Assembly (NCBI GenBank): GCA_031409875.1
Contig: JANNYB010000083.1
Coordinates: forward strand, 1 to 64,000
Source: CALMEH01 sp031409875
GTDB lineage: Bacteria; Acidobacteriota; Blastocatellia; Pyrinomonadales; Pyrinomonadaceae
DNA: 64,000 nucleotides
Direction of reading: 5' to 3'
Each line of letters starts with the position of its first letter. Position 1 is the stretch's first letter. Shown one piece after another: positions 1 through 7,472 of this stretch. Made by a program: the position numbers and the translations under genes. The notes beneath the pieces are model-generated. The model worked only from the letters and a program-made list of their open reading frames with translations, was not told the DNA's origin and searched no databases.

Positions 1-1
1 C

Positions 2-289
2 GCGGGTCTTTTATTTCCCCAACTTTTTCAAATAAACTCTTTGCTTTTAACTGTTTCAACTTTTACTCACCTCAATTTTAGAAATAAATTGAAGTTTGAC
101 ACATTTTCCCCTTATCTTACATTTTTAATGCGTTCGCCCTACGATATTGATACGTTGTATCAAGCATTTTTGGAGAATAATGTTACGATTCATCCAAACG
201 GACATCTGCAAACTAAACCTTGGGGACAAAAGGAGTTTTCGATTCTCGACCCGGACAATAATTTGCTGACGTTCGGACAAAGTTTGTAG
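2..289 (+). CDS. VOC (glyoxalase/bleomycin-resistance) family protein, C-terminal part
   Basis: The frame is open from the left edge of the window to TAG at 287-289, about 95 codons, so the true start lies outside. The tail resembles the last beta-alpha-beta-beta-beta module of VOC superfamily proteins: FLMRSPYDIDTLYQAFLENN followed by FSILDPDNNLLTFGQ, where the DPDxNLLxFGQ ending is typical of the metal-binding strand region. VOC proteins include metal-dependent lyases, dioxygenases and antibiotic-sequestering proteins, and the substrate cannot be told from this fragment. The stop is followed within 3 bp by the first 42-bp repeat. The region is AT-rich like the restriction genes that follow. 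Confidence 0.7.
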   Translation, partial: AGLLFPQLFQINSLLLTVSTFTHLNFRNKLKFDTFSPYLTFLMRSPYDIDTLYQAFLENNVTIHPNGHLQTKPWGQKEFSILDPDNNLLTFGQSL

Positions 290-291
290 AA

Positions 292-333
292 TCTATCACA
301 GCAATATTCTTGAAGGCGGACACAAACATCATT
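292..333 (+). repeat. Cassette-junction-like direct repeat, copy 1
   Basis: This is a 42-bp element with core GAAGGCGGACAC. It matches copies at 2146-2187 (31 of 42 identical) and 4538-4579 (33 of 42) without gaps. It starts 3 bp after the VOC stop codon. Six bases beyond its end it shares the 11-mer TTAAATTATTT with copy 3 at the same offset, so copies 1 and 3 bound the 4.2-kb island. Confidence 0.7.
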
Positions 334-364
334 AAAACTTAAATTATTTTATCTTTTATTAATA

Positions 365-410
365 AAAAGCGAAAACTATCATTGTTTTAATGACAGTTTT
401 CGCTTTTAGT
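365..410 (+). terminator. Intrinsic terminator after the VOC gene
   Basis: AAAAGCGAAAACTATCATT at 365-383 pairs with AATGACAGTTTTCGCTTTT at 389-407, with one mismatch and a 5-nt loop. It ends in a short T run. The flanking A run makes it usable on the opposite strand too. Confidence 0.6.
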
Positions 411-417
411 TTATAAT
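390..417 (+). promoter_or_regulatory. Possible promoter of the DUF262 gene
   Basis: ATGACA at 390-395 and TATAAT at 412-417 are separated by 16 bp, and the ATG of the next gene is 19 bp further on. The -35 overlaps the terminator stem. The -10 is a perfect consensus but lies in AT-rich DNA. Confidence 0.3.
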
Positions 418-436
418 CGTTTCGAGGCTTTTTTTT

Positions 437-2140
437 ATGGCACAGCACAATCTTTTAGATACAGATACGGCGGCATTAAATGACATCTTTACTAATGGAA
501 GACGTTATCAAGTTCCGGTTTATCAGAGAGATTATTCTTGGCAAGAAGAAAATTGGGACGATTTATGGACGGATATTTTAGCGACTTATAAACAAGAAAG
601 CCGCGTTCATTATATGGGCGCGATTGTTTTGCAGAATTTAAATGACAAAAAATATTCAATTATTGACGGGCAACAAAGATTAGCAACTCTGAGCATTATT
701 GCGCTTGCAATTATTCAGCGTATTCAAGATTTGATTGATTCTAAAGTTGAAATTGAATCAAACACGCTCCGCAAAACACGATTGATGGAACAATATATCG
801 GCGATAAAGACGCGGTTTCTTTGAGATATTCCAACAAACTTAAATTAAATGAAAATAATGAATCTTTTTACGCAAGTAATTTAGTTCAACTGCGCGAACC
901 GATTAATCGTCATAAATTAAACAGTTCAAATAAACTTTTGCAACAAGCCTTTGAGTATTTTTATTTGAAAATAAAAGAATTATTCGGTGAAGATTTTAGC
1001 GGCGAAAAATTAGCTGATTTTCTGCAAAATCAAGTTGCCGAGAAATTACTGTTTATTCAAATTGTCGTTAAAAATGATCTCGATGCTTACACCGTTTTTG
1101 AAACGCTGAATTCTCGCAGAATTGAATTAAGTGTTTCAGACCTTTTAAAAAACTATATTCTTTCTTTAACTTCACAAAGCAATCAGGACAATCAGCAAGC
1201 CAAAGACCAATGGAATCAGATAGTTAGCTTTACGGACTTAAACGGATTTCCTGCTTTTCTAGGATGTTATTGGAACTCGCGTTTTTCACTTGACAGAAAA
1301 GAACAACTTTTCAAAGCCTTGCGAAATTCCGTTACAACTAAAGAACAGACGTTTGAATTACTCGATAATCTTGAAAAAAACGTCGGCGTTTATTGCGCTT
1401 TGAAAAACCCGAATGATGAATTATGGAAAGGAAATAAACTGATTACAAAACGAATTACAGAGTTGAAGTTGTTTAATGTAACGCAGCCTTTTCCGTTGCT
1501 TTTGGTGGCATATCAATTTTTAAGTTCAGAGTTTGAGCAAATTTTACGCTTTTGTTCGATTATTGCTTTTCGTTACAATATAATCGGCGGCTTAAATCCG
1601 AATAAGCAGGAACAGGTTTTTCACACAACCGCCAAAAAAGTCTTTGAAGGCAAAATTACAAGTGCCGCGCAAGTTGCCCAAGAGTTGCGAGATATTTATC
1701 CGAGCGATGAAGACTTTATGAATGCTTTTTCAACTAAGCAATTAATTACAAAAAGCAAAAAGAAACTTGCCCGCTACATTTTGTATTCTCTCGAAAATCA
1801 GTTGGCTGGAACTGAAAGGAATTTTGAGGATGAAACGGCAACCATCGAACATATTTTGCCTGAAAATCCTTCGTTGGAATGGAATAATTTTTTCTCGCCG
1901 GAAGAGCAGGAAAATTACATTTACAGATTAGGAAATTTTACGCTTTTAGAATCATCGAAAAACAATGAATGCGGCGTTAAACCTTTTAACGACAAGCAAT
2001 TAATTTACCAAACAAGCCAATATGAAATGACAAAACAAATAGATTATCAAGATTGGACAGTCAGCCAAGTAAGGTCAAGACAAGAGAAATTAGCTCAAAT
2101 TGCGAAAACTGTTTGGAAAATATCACAAATTTCAACTTAG
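437..2140 (+). CDS. DUF262/DUF1524 (GmrSD-like) protein
   Basis: This 567-residue protein has the two-domain layout of GmrS-GmrD-type modification-dependent defence proteins. The N-terminal DUF262 (ParB/Srx-like NTPase fold) shows VPVYQRDYSW at about 26-35 and the diagnostic DGQQR at 77-81. The C-terminal DUF1524 is an HNH-like nuclease domain with IEHILPE (His472) and RLGNFTLLE. Known members of the family cleave modified phage DNA or are general defence nucleases, so that role is inferred here. The protein is full length and both motif sets are intact. It stands alone between two copies of the 42-bp repeat, next to restriction-modification genes, in DNA visibly richer in A+T than the polysaccharide locus. 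Confidence 0.88.
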   Translation: MAQHNLLDTDTAALNDIFTNGRRYQVPVYQRDYSWQEENWDDLWTDILATYKQESRVHYMGAIVLQNLNDKKYSIIDGQQRLATLSIIALAIIQRIQDLIDSKVEIESNTLRKTRLMEQYIGDKDAVSLRYSNKLKLNENNESFYASNLVQLREPINRHKLNSSNKLLQQAFEYFYLKIKELFGEDFSGEKLADFLQNQVAEKLLFIQIVVKNDLDAYTVFETLNSRRIELSVSDLLKNYILSLTSQSNQDNQQAKDQWNQIVSFTDLNGFPAFLGCYWNSRFSLDRKEQLFKALRNSVTTKEQTFELLDNLEKNVGVYCALKNPNDELWKGNKLITKRITELKLFNVTQPFPLLLVAYQFLSSEFEQILRFCSIIAFRYNIIGGLNPNKQEQVFHTTAKKVFEGKITSAAQVAQELRDIYPSDEDFMNAFSTKQLITKSKKKLARYILYSLENQLAGTERNFEDETATIEHILPENPSLEWNNFFSPEEQENYIYRLGNFTLLESSKNNECGVKPFNDKQLIYQTSQYEMTKQIDYQDWTVSQVRSRQEKLAQIAKTVWKISQIST

Positions 2141-2145
2141 CGATA

Positions 2146-2187
2146 TTTATCACGGTAATCTGCCCGAAGGTGGACACGAACATCTTC
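2146..2187 (+). repeat. Cassette-junction-like direct repeat, copy 2
   Basis: Second 42-bp copy, starting 5 bp after the DUF262 stop. It is 32 of 42 identical to copy 3 and 31 of 42 to copy 1. It precedes the ATG of the truncated Dam gene (2202). It lacks the TTAAATTATTT tail found after copies 1 and 3. Confidence 0.7.
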
Positions 2188-2201
2188 AAAAAGCGGAAAA
2201 T

Positions 2202-2513
2202 ATGAAAAAAATATTCAAAGCAAAACCTTTTTTGAAATGGGCTGGCGGAAAAACTCAGCTAATTTCGGAGATTGAAAGATGTTTGCCGACGGAAATTCGG
2301 ACGGACAAATTTACTTATCTCGAACCTTTCGCCGGAAGTGGTGCGGTTTTGTTTTGGATGCTTAATAATTTCCCGAATTTAGAAAAAGCCGTTATCAATG
2401 ACATCAATTCCGATTTGATAAATGCTTACAAAATAATCGCTTCGCAACCTAAAAACTTAATTTCAATCCTAAAAGATTTACAAAAACAATTTCACGCTTT
2501 GCCACAAAACTAG
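2202..2513 (+). pseudogene. Truncated D12-class DNA adenine methyltransferase (DpnM/Dam type)
   Basis: About 103 residues remain from ATG 2202; an upstream TTG at 2100 would only translate the repeat. The SAM-binding half is present: FLKWAGGKTQL (motif X) and YLEPFAGSGAVLFWML (motif I), then NDINSDLINAYK. D12-class enzymes are about 270-290 residues and carry the catalytic DPPY further on, which is absent here. The frame stops at TAG 2511-2513. Reading past the stop gives KILFAEKL, which still looks like the family, before a second stop at the start of the next gene. The gene therefore appears cut rather than naturally short and should be catalytically dead. Confidence 0.78.
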
Positions 2514-2536
2514 AAAATTTTATTTGCGGAAAAATT

Positions 2537-3274
2537 ATGAAACAACACGAAGCCGTTTTAAATACTCTCGAAAAACTTGGTGGAATTGCAACTCTCGGAC
2601 TTTTGAATCAAGAGGTTTTCAAAATAAAAGATTGTGAATGGAAAACAAAAACGCCTTTTGCAAGCATTCGCCGAATTGTTCAATTAAACAAAGATATTTA
2701 TAAAATCAAGCCCGGACTTTATGGTTTAGTCAGCCATAAAACTCAAAATGAAGCGAAAGGAATAATTGAAGAAACCGCAAAAAATAAAGATTCTAAAGAA
2801 GTTACCGAATTCAATCATTATTATTATCAAGGTTTGGTAATCAAAATCGGGAACTTAAAAAACTTTGCCACATTTTCGCCAAGCCAAGACAAAGGCAAAA
2901 AATTTCTCGGCGAAACACTTGGCGATTTACCGACTTTGCAAAAACTTCCGAATTATTCGCACGATATTTTAGTCAAAAGAAGTTCAACCGTTGACGTTAT
3001 TTGGTTTAACGAAAGAAAAATGCCGCATTCTTTTTTTGAAATCGAACATTCAACCGACATTCAAAATTCACTTGTAAAATTTAACGATTTGCAAGATTTC
3101 TATTCAAGAATGATTATTGTCGCCGACAAATTGCGCCAAGATGAATTTGAAAAAAAACTGAATTATAGTGCTTTGAAAGATATAAAATCGCGTGTTCAAT
3201 TTTTAGATTACGACGCATTAGCCAAACAATATGAGCGAATTATTGAAAGCAAACATTTTTCGTTAATTTTATAA
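2537..3274 (+). CDS. Predicted restriction endonuclease with N-terminal HTH
   Basis: This 245-residue protein begins with a winged-helix-like segment (about 1-65; HEAVLNTLEKLGGIATLGLL) of the kind found fused to restriction enzymes. The C-terminal half has a PD-(D/E)XK-like core: TVDVIWF with Asp153, then FFEIEHS with Glu168 and Glu170, a D-x14-ExE pattern. It does not resemble the DpnII endonuclease I know, although it lies between two DpnII-type methyltransferase remnants. Its stop overlaps by 6 bp the end of the convergent Dam-type gene, which suggests that those two genes form the working restriction-modification pair. The recognition site is unknown, and the nuclease call rests on the motif and context. 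Confidence 0.6.
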   Translation: MKQHEAVLNTLEKLGGIATLGLLNQEVFKIKDCEWKTKTPFASIRRIVQLNKDIYKIKPGLYGLVSHKTQNEAKGIIEETAKNKDSKEVTEFNHYYYQGLVIKIGNLKNFATFSPSQDKGKKFLGETLGDLPTLQKLPNYSHDILVKRSSTVDVIWFNERKMPHSFFEIEHSTDIQNSLVKFNDLQDFYSRMIIVADKLRQDEFEKKLNYSALKDIKSRVQFLDYDALAKQYERIIESKHFSLIL

Positions 3275-3745
3275 TTCCAAATAACGACCTTCAATTCCGC
3301 TATTTTTCAAAGCCAAAGCATTTTCTTTTCCATACGCGACAAAAACGCTCGGTGCGCCCGAAGCTCCGCCTTGAATTCCCGAAACGTGGAAAAATTTGAT
3401 TCTTCCTTTGACGAAAAGCAGAGCGTCCGCCGAATACCAGATATTTTCAAAAAAACATTTCGTTTCGGTTCGAGCAAAAATTATCGCAATTCCGTTTCCG
3501 TGTTTTTTCAATTTTTCAAGCCACAAGTGCATTTGATTTCCATACGGCGGATTGCAAAAAACTCTGCCGAACCACTGTTTTTCTAAACCGTTATTTTCAA
3601 TCGTAAAGTTCGTTTTGGCGTGATGAAACGGTGCGTCAATCGGAGAACACGGGTCAAGGTCAAAATGACCAAGTTTTTTGACCAATTCGGGCGGTGTGAG
3701 CCATTCGACTTTTGTAAGTTCGCATCTTTCAAATGAAGTGTTCAT
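3269..3745 (-). CDS. Phage-type DNA N6-adenine methyltransferase (Dam, PF05869-like)
   Basis: A 158-residue protein from ATG 3745; an upstream start at 3808 would add 21 residues unlike the family. EWLTPPELV (14-22), FDLDPCS (28-34) and VFCNPPYG (62-69) are the hallmarks of phage-encoded N6-adenine methyltransferases, with NPPY at 65-68 as the catalytic motif IV. The length suits the family. It is convergent with the predicted nuclease, tails overlapping by 6 bp, and could provide protective methylation. Three GATC sites lie just upstream of its start. Some characterised relatives methylate GATC, but specificity here is unproven. Confidence 0.8.
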   Translation of the reverse strand: MNTSFERCELTKVEWLTPPELVKKLGHFDLDPCSPIDAPFHHAKTNFTIENNGLEKQWFGRVFCNPPYGNQMHLWLEKLKKHGNGIAIIFARTETKCFFENIWYSADALLFVKGRIKFFHVSGIQGGASGAPSVFVAYGKENALALKNSGIEGRYLEL

Positions 3746-3757
3746 ACTTTTGATTCC

Positions 3758-3806
3758 GATCAAAAATACGATCATTTTTGGATAAATGCAAACCAATAAA
3801 CTGATC
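3758..3806 (-). promoter_or_regulatory. Cluster of three GATC sites upstream of the Dam-type gene
   Basis: GATC occurs at 3758-3761, 3770-3773 and 3803-3806, three in 49 bp, in the short divergent gap before the Dam-type start codon. By chance one GATC is expected per few hundred bases. Such a cluster could allow methylation-sensitive control of the methyltransferase. This is inference. Confidence 0.3.
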
Positions 3807-3834
3807 ATTTACAACAAGTTAGCACTATATTGTC

Positions 3835-4581
3835 TTGAAATTCAATTTGATATTAAAAGACGTTTGTTGCAATTTATTAACTATTGTAAACAAAGGCGAT
3901 TTGGATAAAGGTTCTGACGTATATCAGCTTAATGAATTCAATATGAAATGGCTTTCGTTTGTCCGCGAAAAGATGAAAGATGATGCGACAATTTGGATTA
4001 GCGGAACGATGCACAATATTTTTTCAATCGGACAAGTTTTAACCGCTTTGAAATTTAAGATTCTCAATATCATCACTTGGCAAAAAACGAATCCGCCGCC
4101 GAGTTGGGCGAAAAGGACTTTTACTTATTCGACCGAGCAGATAATTTGGGCGAGAAAAAACGAAAAAGTTCCGCATTTTTATGATTACGAATTGATGAAA
4201 AAGATTAACGATAATCGGCAAATGAAAGATGTTTGGACGCTTCCCGCCATTCAAAAATGGGAAAAAACTTGCGGCAAACACGAAACGGCGAAACCTCTTT
4301 CGGTGCTTCATCGGATAGTTTCAGCTTCAACCAAGCCGAATACTTGGATTCTTGACCCGTTCACCGGCGGAAGCACGACGGGAATTGCGGCAAATTTATT
4401 AAACCGAAGATTTGTCGGAATTGACAAAGAAGAAAGTTTTCTCGAATTAAGCAAAAAAAGAAAGTCTGAGATTGAATGTGATGAAATCCGACAACAATTT
4501 CTTGAGAAACTAAACGGAATTAGAGATAACGCGGAAATTTATCATGGCAATAATTCCGAAGGCGGATACGAACATCATTGA
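3835..4581 (+). pseudogene. 5'-truncated beta-class N6/N4 DNA methyltransferase (DpnA type)
   Basis: A 248-codon frame similar to the second methylase of DpnII-type systems. It keeps NKGDLDKG (19-26), WISGTMHN (54-61), the HETAKPLSVLHRIV target-recognition tail, and the SAM motif ILDPFTGGSTTGIA (172-185). In this class the catalytic DPPY comes first, near residue 30 of an intact protein. Here the first 18 residues (MKFNLILKDVCCNLL...) replace it, so the enzyme should be inactive. At the other end the frame runs through the third 42-bp repeat and stops just after it, so the C-terminal tail is repeat-derived. With the truncated Dam at 2202 it looks like the two outer pieces of an older locus. 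Confidence 0.7.
4538..4579 (+). repeat. Cassette-junction-like direct repeat, copy 3
   Basis: Third 42-bp copy, overlapping the last codons of the DpnA-type frame. It is followed at +6 by TTAAATTATTT, exactly as after copy 1. A 6-bp inverted pair TAAACG (4511-4516) / CGTTTA (4582-4587) brackets it; copy 1 has AAGTTT (280-285) / AAACTT (335-340). Confidence 0.7.
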
Positions 4582-4661
4582 CGTTTAAATTATTTGAATT
4601 AAAGTGCTTAGTTTGAAAGAATAGGTTTTGTTGACATAATTAATCTTTTTCAATTTTCACT

Positions 4662-4956
4662 AGCTTCAGCCATTAGTATTGACACAAGCCCAAATTGACT
4701 TGAATGAATGTGCTTTTGTCGCTGAAAGCGACCAACATTATAGCCTAGCGAGAATCGCTAGGTCAGTTTGATCACTTGTCCGTCGCTGAAGGCGACGAAC
4801 AAAAAGCCCGATGAGTGTTGCTCGCCTTCAGCGAGCGTGGATATTACCGGAAATTTCCTAGCGATTCTCGCTAGGCTATAATGTCAGTCGCTTTCAGCGA
4901 CAAAAACCAAAAATTTGAGGTGTTTCCAACTTGGTTAGATACTAATGGCTAAAGCT
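4662..4956. repeat. MITE-like nested palindrome (~295 bp)
   Basis: The 400-bp stretch between the restriction island and the regulator holds no gene but one large inverted repeat. The outer 18-bp arms are AGCTTCAGCCATTAGTAT (4662-4679) and its complement at 4939-4956, with one mismatch. The inner 49-bp arms are 4714-4762 and 4857-4905, with two mismatches. The loop holds two further hairpins, CGTCGCTGAAGGCGACG at about 4781-4797 and GCTCGCCTTCAGCGAGC at about 4820-4836. No target duplication was obvious. It could be a non-autonomous element or a composite of REP-like palindromes. Confidence 0.75.
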
Positions 4957-4984
4957 GGAGGCAATTTATAAATGTCAACAGAGT

Positions 4985-6952
4985 CTAGCGGCTTTTTTGC
5001 ATTTCGGATTGGATTTTTTGAAAGCGTGAATCATCTCGTATTTCGTCGAAACGCTGTTCGATGGCGAGTTGGAACATTGAGAACGGAGATTCTTTGATGG
5101 CTTTTTCGAGATAGAAAAACGCTTTTTCTTTGTCGCCGAGTGCCGCGTAAATCATTGCGATTGAATCGGACGCGACGTATTTTTCGCGTTCGTTGGCAAG
5201 CAATTCGTTTAAGATTTTTTCGGCTTCGGCGCGGTTTCCCGATTTGGCGTAAGCGTGTGCGAGCGAGGCTTTGGCAAGCGTTCCGCCGCCGCTTAATTCG
5301 ACAGCGCGATTTAACGATGAAACGGCTTCGGTGAAATTTCCTTTTTGTTCATAAATCAAACCTAAAAGCCAATAAACACGGGCAAAACTCGGATCGAGTT
5401 CGAGCGTTTTGCGGCATTGCGCTTCGGCTTCATCGTAACGCTTGGCGCGAAACAAAATCGTCGCAATATTGAGATTATAAATCAGCGAAAATTGGTCAAT
5501 TTGCCGCGCTTTTTGCATTTCTAACAAAGCTGAATCAAATTCGCTTTTAGTCATTTTCAGCAAACCGTTGTAATTATGCGCGATTGCCAAATTCGGATTT
5601 AATTCGAGCGCACGATTAACATTTTTGGTCGAAATAATAATGTCGCCGGTTTCCCAAATCGAAACCCACGCCATCGAAGCGTGCGCTTCCGCCAAAGATT
5701 CGTCGAGATTTAACGCTTTGGTCAGCGCAGATTTTGCTTTCGGGATATTTTCGCTCGCCGAAAGTGCGCCAAGCAAGGCTTCCTGATTGCCGAGCATCAC
5801 ATACGCATCGCCCAAACCGGCGTAGGCGAGCGCGTAATCCGGCTGTTTTTCGATGGCTTGTTCAAAATATGAAATCGAAAGTTTTGCCGAATCTAACCGA
5901 CGTTTATTGAGTTGGTAAATTCCGTTTAAGTAAAGTTTGTAGGCTTCGGCGTTTTCAGTCGGATGTTTCGTAATTTGGCGGCGTTCGGTGTCGTCGAGTT
6001 TGAGCGCGAGCGAATCGGCGACTTGCGCGGAAATCGAATCTTGAAGCGCGAAAATGTCAGATTCTTTCGCGTCAAAAGTTCCTGCCCACAGCGGCGAATT
6101 GTCCGAAACGCGAATTAATTGCACCGAAACACGAAGTTTTTCGCCGTCGCGCTGAATTTTTCCGTCGAGCAAAGCGTCAACATTCAACTCATTTCCGATA
6201 GTCATTAAATCTTTATTTTGCGCGGCATATTTTGTAATCGCCGTCGTCGGACGAACCGTAACGCGCTTGATTTTGCTGAGTTTCGAGATGAGCGCGTCCG
6301 CCATTCCGACACCTAAAATCGCGTCTTGTTCGTTCATCGCCAAAGGTTTGAACGGCAAAACGGCAAGCGTTTGAATCTGATTCGGGTTTTCAATTTTACG
6401 CGGCGAAATTGCGAAATAATAAATTCCACCGCAACAAATTAAAAGTAAAACGGCGATTGAAGCAAAAAGATATTTACGATTCGAGAAAGTTTGCGATTTC
6501 GGCGATAACAGAAGCGCGGAATTTTGCGGATTTATAACCTTTTCAGTTTCAGTTTCAAAAAATTCTTCTCTGATTAAAACGTCGGTGGTCGAAATTTCTT
6601 CGAGAATTAAAAAATCGTCTGCGGATTCTTCAAAAACTTCGGCGACAAATCTGTAACCGCGTCCGGGAATTGTGGCAATAAATTTATTTTCGCCGCGTTT
6701 TTCGCCCAAAGCCTTGCGAATAATCGTCATATTGACGGTTAAATTATTGTCTTCAACAAACGAATCTTGCCAAACTTTCTGCATCAATTCGCTTTTTTCG
6801 ACAATTTTCCCATTACTTTCAATCAAAAATTGCAAAATCTCGAAAGCCTTCGGCGGCAACGAAACTTGTTCCTGATTTTTAAACAGCAAACGTCGTCCGA
6901 CATCAAGCCGAAAGTTACCAAATTGATGAACTCTGGAAGTTTGTTGATTCAT
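4985..6952 (-). CDS. Winged-helix DNA-binding, TolB-like and TPR membrane regulator
   Basis: A 655-residue protein built as in many Acidobacteriota regulators. Residues about 10-107 form a Trans_reg_C (OmpR/CadC-type) winged helix with LPPKAFEILQFLIESNG and PGRGYRFVAEV. A single membrane helix lies near 162-184 (YLFASIAVLLLICCGGIYYF). Next comes a TolB/FlgO-like segment (about 198-320, starting LAVLPFKPL), then tandem TPRs to about 640. By analogy with CadC/ToxR it would sit in the inner membrane with the DNA-binding domain inside and the TPRs in the periplasm, sensing a protein or envelope signal. The target genes are unknown. It is divergent from the small CxxC protein. Confidence 0.85.
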   Translation of the reverse strand: MNQQTSRVHQFGNFRLDVGRRLLFKNQEQVSLPPKAFEILQFLIESNGKIVEKSELMQKVWQDSFVEDNNLTVNMTIIRKALGEKRGENKFIATIPGRGYRFVAEVFEESADDFLILEEISTTDVLIREEFFETETEKVINPQNSALLLSPKSQTFSNRKYLFASIAVLLLICCGGIYYFAISPRKIENPNQIQTLAVLPFKPLAMNEQDAILGVGMADALISKLSKIKRVTVRPTTAITKYAAQNKDLMTIGNELNVDALLDGKIQRDGEKLRVSVQLIRVSDNSPLWAGTFDAKESDIFALQDSISAQVADSLALKLDDTERRQITKHPTENAEAYKLYLNGIYQLNKRRLDSAKLSISYFEQAIEKQPDYALAYAGLGDAYVMLGNQEALLGALSASENIPKAKSALTKALNLDESLAEAHASMAWVSIWETGDIIISTKNVNRALELNPNLAIAHNYNGLLKMTKSEFDSALLEMQKARQIDQFSLIYNLNIATILFRAKRYDEAEAQCRKTLELDPSFARVYWLLGLIYEQKGNFTEAVSSLNRAVELSGGGTLAKASLAHAYAKSGNRAEAEKILNELLANEREKYVASDSIAMIYAALGDKEKAFFYLEKAIKESPFSMFQLAIEQRFDEIRDDSRFQKIQSEMQKSR

Positions 6953-7174
6953 ACGGGAGTATAAATTTAATTTTTACAAAATCTGACGATTTTAGCGAAC
7001 TATCAACACCGTTTTGGACAAATCTGCGCTGACTCGTTCGCTTAGACGATAAATAATTCGCCAAAATTAAAGAATCGGTTTCAATAATCGCAATTCTTAG
7101 CAAATCTTAGGAAAAATTAGCCGAAATCTTAAAGATTATTGACGATAAATCTGTTTAATTTAAAGTATCAAAAG

Positions 7175-7435
7175 ATGAAAATTATCAAATTAACAAGTAT
7201 TCAATATCAAAAACGGCAAAAAGTTATTTTAAGAACTTCTTCCGGTGCGATTGAAATGTTTTGCCCGAAATGCGAAAACTTGCAAAAAATGTTTCCGGCA
7301 AGTCAGGCGGCGCAAGTTCTGCATTTGAGCGAAAGAGAGATTTTTAATCTGGTCGAAAACGATAATTTTCACATTTTTGAAACAGCGGACGGACGTTTAT
7401 ACATCTGTGCGCTTTCAATCAGCAATTTGACGTAA
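7175..7435 (+). CDS. Small CxxC-containing protein of unknown function
   Basis: An 86-residue protein from ATG 7175; a TTG at 7139 would add 12 residues. It has one CPKC pair (about residue 31) followed by PASQAAQVLHLSEREIFNLV, which reads like a helix-turn-helix or MerR-type DNA-binding helix pair, and then FETADGRLYICALSI. Similar short proteins occur beside secreted beta-helix proteins and regulators in Acidobacteriota as far as I recall, but no function is established. It ends 37 bp before the beta-helix gene, so the two may be cotranscribed. The divergent gap 6953-7174 probably holds the promoters, but no convincing boxes were picked. Confidence 0.55.
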   Translation: MKIIKLTSIQYQKRQKVILRTSSGAIEMFCPKCENLQKMFPASQAAQVLHLSEREIFNLVENDNFHIFETADGRLYICALSISNLT

Positions 7436-7472
7436 GTTTTTAACTCCAAATTATACGGAAAAGAGAAGAAAG

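Noticed and set aside
2537..3274. Identification of the nuclease as R.DpnII
   Set aside because: Sequence and N-terminal HTH do not resemble the DpnII endonuclease; only the flanking methylase remnants are DpnII-type.
292..4579. Firm call of integron attC sites
   Set aside because: The conserved part is the centre rather than GTTRRRY-type ends, copy 2 lacks the outer arms, and no integron integrase is visible.
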